From: Candidatus Zhuqueibacterota bacterium
Lineage (GTDB): Bacteria; KSB1; UBA2214
Length of the DNA: 6,478 nucleotides
Direction: 5' to 3'
Assembly (NCBI GenBank): GCA_022706175.1
Contig: JAKJDB010000163.1
Coordinates: 1 to 6,478 of the forward strand
Shown here: one piece after another, positions 5,739 through 6,478 of the stretch
How the letters are laid out: each line of letters begins with the position of its first letter
Position numbering within the stretch: position 1 is the stretch's first letter
Translations under genes and position numbers: made by a program
Notes under the pieces: model-generated
Database searches by the model: none
What the model saw: only the letters and a program-made list of their open reading frames with translations
What the model was told of the DNA's origin: nothing

Positions 5739-6478
5739 ATGACAGTCATGCAAGAACAGTGGCAAGCTTTGGACCGCCGGATTCAAACCTGGTGGGATGC
5801 TGAACTGCATACCGCCCGGGAACAGGATTTGGCGGATCCGAAAAGTCATGAGATCTGGTCCCCGACCGAGGAACACCGGCAGCGCAAGATGAACAAACCT
5901 CAGCTTCCCACGCTTCTCTATCTGCCGTTTCCCTATATCACCGCCGGCGGAGGGGAAGCGGCTTTTCCAGAGATGTACTGCTGGGACACCTATTTCATAA
6001 ATCGCGCGCTGGCTCTTCACGGCCGGTTCGATATCATTCGCCATCACATCTTGAATCAGCTTTTTTTAATTGAACGCTACGGCATGGTGCTCACCGGCAA
6101 CCGCACCTATTATCTCGGCCGGTCGCAGACGCCGCTGCACAGCGACAGCGTGCTGCTTTATTACAAGCACACAGGGGATTCCGATATGATCAGCCGGGCT
6201 TACCCGGTGTTGAAACAAGAGTACCAGGGTTACTGGCTGGCGGACCATCACCAAACCCGCAGCGGCTTGGCCACCAACCGCGATCTGACCGAACTTACCG
6301 CACCGGCGGCTGCGTACGATGTCGACGAATCCCTGCGGCCGGAGCTGGCGAGCGAAGCGGAGGTGATGGATTTCACCTCCATCTATGCCGGCGATGTCCG
6401 CGCCTGCAATCCGCTGCAGACCAATTGCGTCCTGGTCAAATATGCGCGCAATCTGGCGGTTATGGCCGGTCTGATCGG
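5739..6478 (+). CDS. GH37 (trehalase)-like glycoside hydrolase, N-terminal part; 3' end beyond the right edge
   Basis: 246 complete codons are visible with no stop. There is no signal peptide, so the enzyme is probably cytoplasmic. The GH37 landmarks are clear. FPEMYCWDTYF (76-86) matches the trehalase signature around the W-D pair, and TGNRTYYLGRSQTP (119-132) matches the PNGNRxYYLxRSQPP block. The spacing between these blocks matches family members. MDFTS (210-214) occupies the place of the WDFSS motif that carries the catalytic acid, and CNPLQTNCVLVKY (223-235) the place of the PIDLNAFLFKLE block. Several substrate-contact residues of real trehalases are replaced (see findings), so I do not name it treA or treF. 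The second catalytic residue would lie outside the window. It is transcribed divergently from the beta-helix/acetylesterase pair, suggesting it handles an oligosaccharide released by those exported enzymes. An alternative is a paralogue active on another alpha-glucoside or alpha-linked disaccharide. Confidence 0.85.
   Translation, partial: MTVMQEQWQALDRRIQTWWDAELHTAREQDLADPKSHEIWSPTEEHRQRKMNKPQLPTLLYLPFPYITAGGGEAAFPEMYCWDTYFINRALALHGRFDIIRHHILNQLFLIERYGMVLTGNRTYYLGRSQTPLHSDSVLLYYKHTGDSDMISRAYPVLKQEYQGYWLADHHQTRSGLATNRDLTELTAPAAAYDVDESLRPELASEAEVMDFTSIYAGDVRACNPLQTNCVLVKYARNLAVMAGLI

Overview
The window looks like chromosome of a Gram-negative, probably anaerobic or facultatively anaerobic bacterium. 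One product is an exported multiheme c-type cytochrome, another carries a lipobox, and the carbohydrate-active enzymes resemble those of plant- or algal-polysaccharide degraders. Base composition is moderately GC-rich by eye, with AT-rich intergenic stretches. The mix would suit an uncultured FCB-group or related lineage, but nothing here fixes the taxon. I see no mobile element, CRISPR array, tRNA or rRNA.

Layout: (1) Bases 1-354, minus strand, hold the N-terminal 118 codons of a cyclase/kynurenine-formamidase-type metal hydrolase that runs off the left edge. (2) Bases 355-566 are a divergent intergenic region with two 14-bp dyads. (3) Bases 567-1169, plus strand, encode a 200-residue octaheme c-type cytochrome built from two tandem c7-like triheme modules and a diheme tail. 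(4) A 77-bp convergent gap separates it from a leftward two-gene unit. The upstream gene (3283-5508) encodes an exported right-handed beta-helix protein resembling GH141-type glycosidases. The downstream gene (1247-3232) encodes a sialate-O-acetylesterase-type SGNH esterase lipoprotein. They are 50 bp apart. (5) Bases 5509-5738 are a second divergent intergenic region with nested inverted repeats. (6) From 5739 to the right edge, plus strand, lies the N-terminal 246 codons of a cytoplasmic GH37 (trehalase)-like enzyme.

The right two thirds read as a small saccharide-utilisation locus. The beta-helix enzyme and the acetylesterase would act in the periplasm or at the outer membrane, removing acetyl groups and cutting a decorated glycan. 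The divergently transcribed GH37-like enzyme would finish an oligosaccharide in the cytoplasm. No transporter or regulator for the locus is visible. The cytochrome and cyclase genes on the left look unrelated to it.

The most interesting points are the internally duplicated cytochrome, with exactly eight spare histidines for eight hemes, and the GH37-like protein. The latter keeps the trehalase scaffold and likely acid residue but has lost several residues that bind the trehalose glucose, which suggests another substrate.
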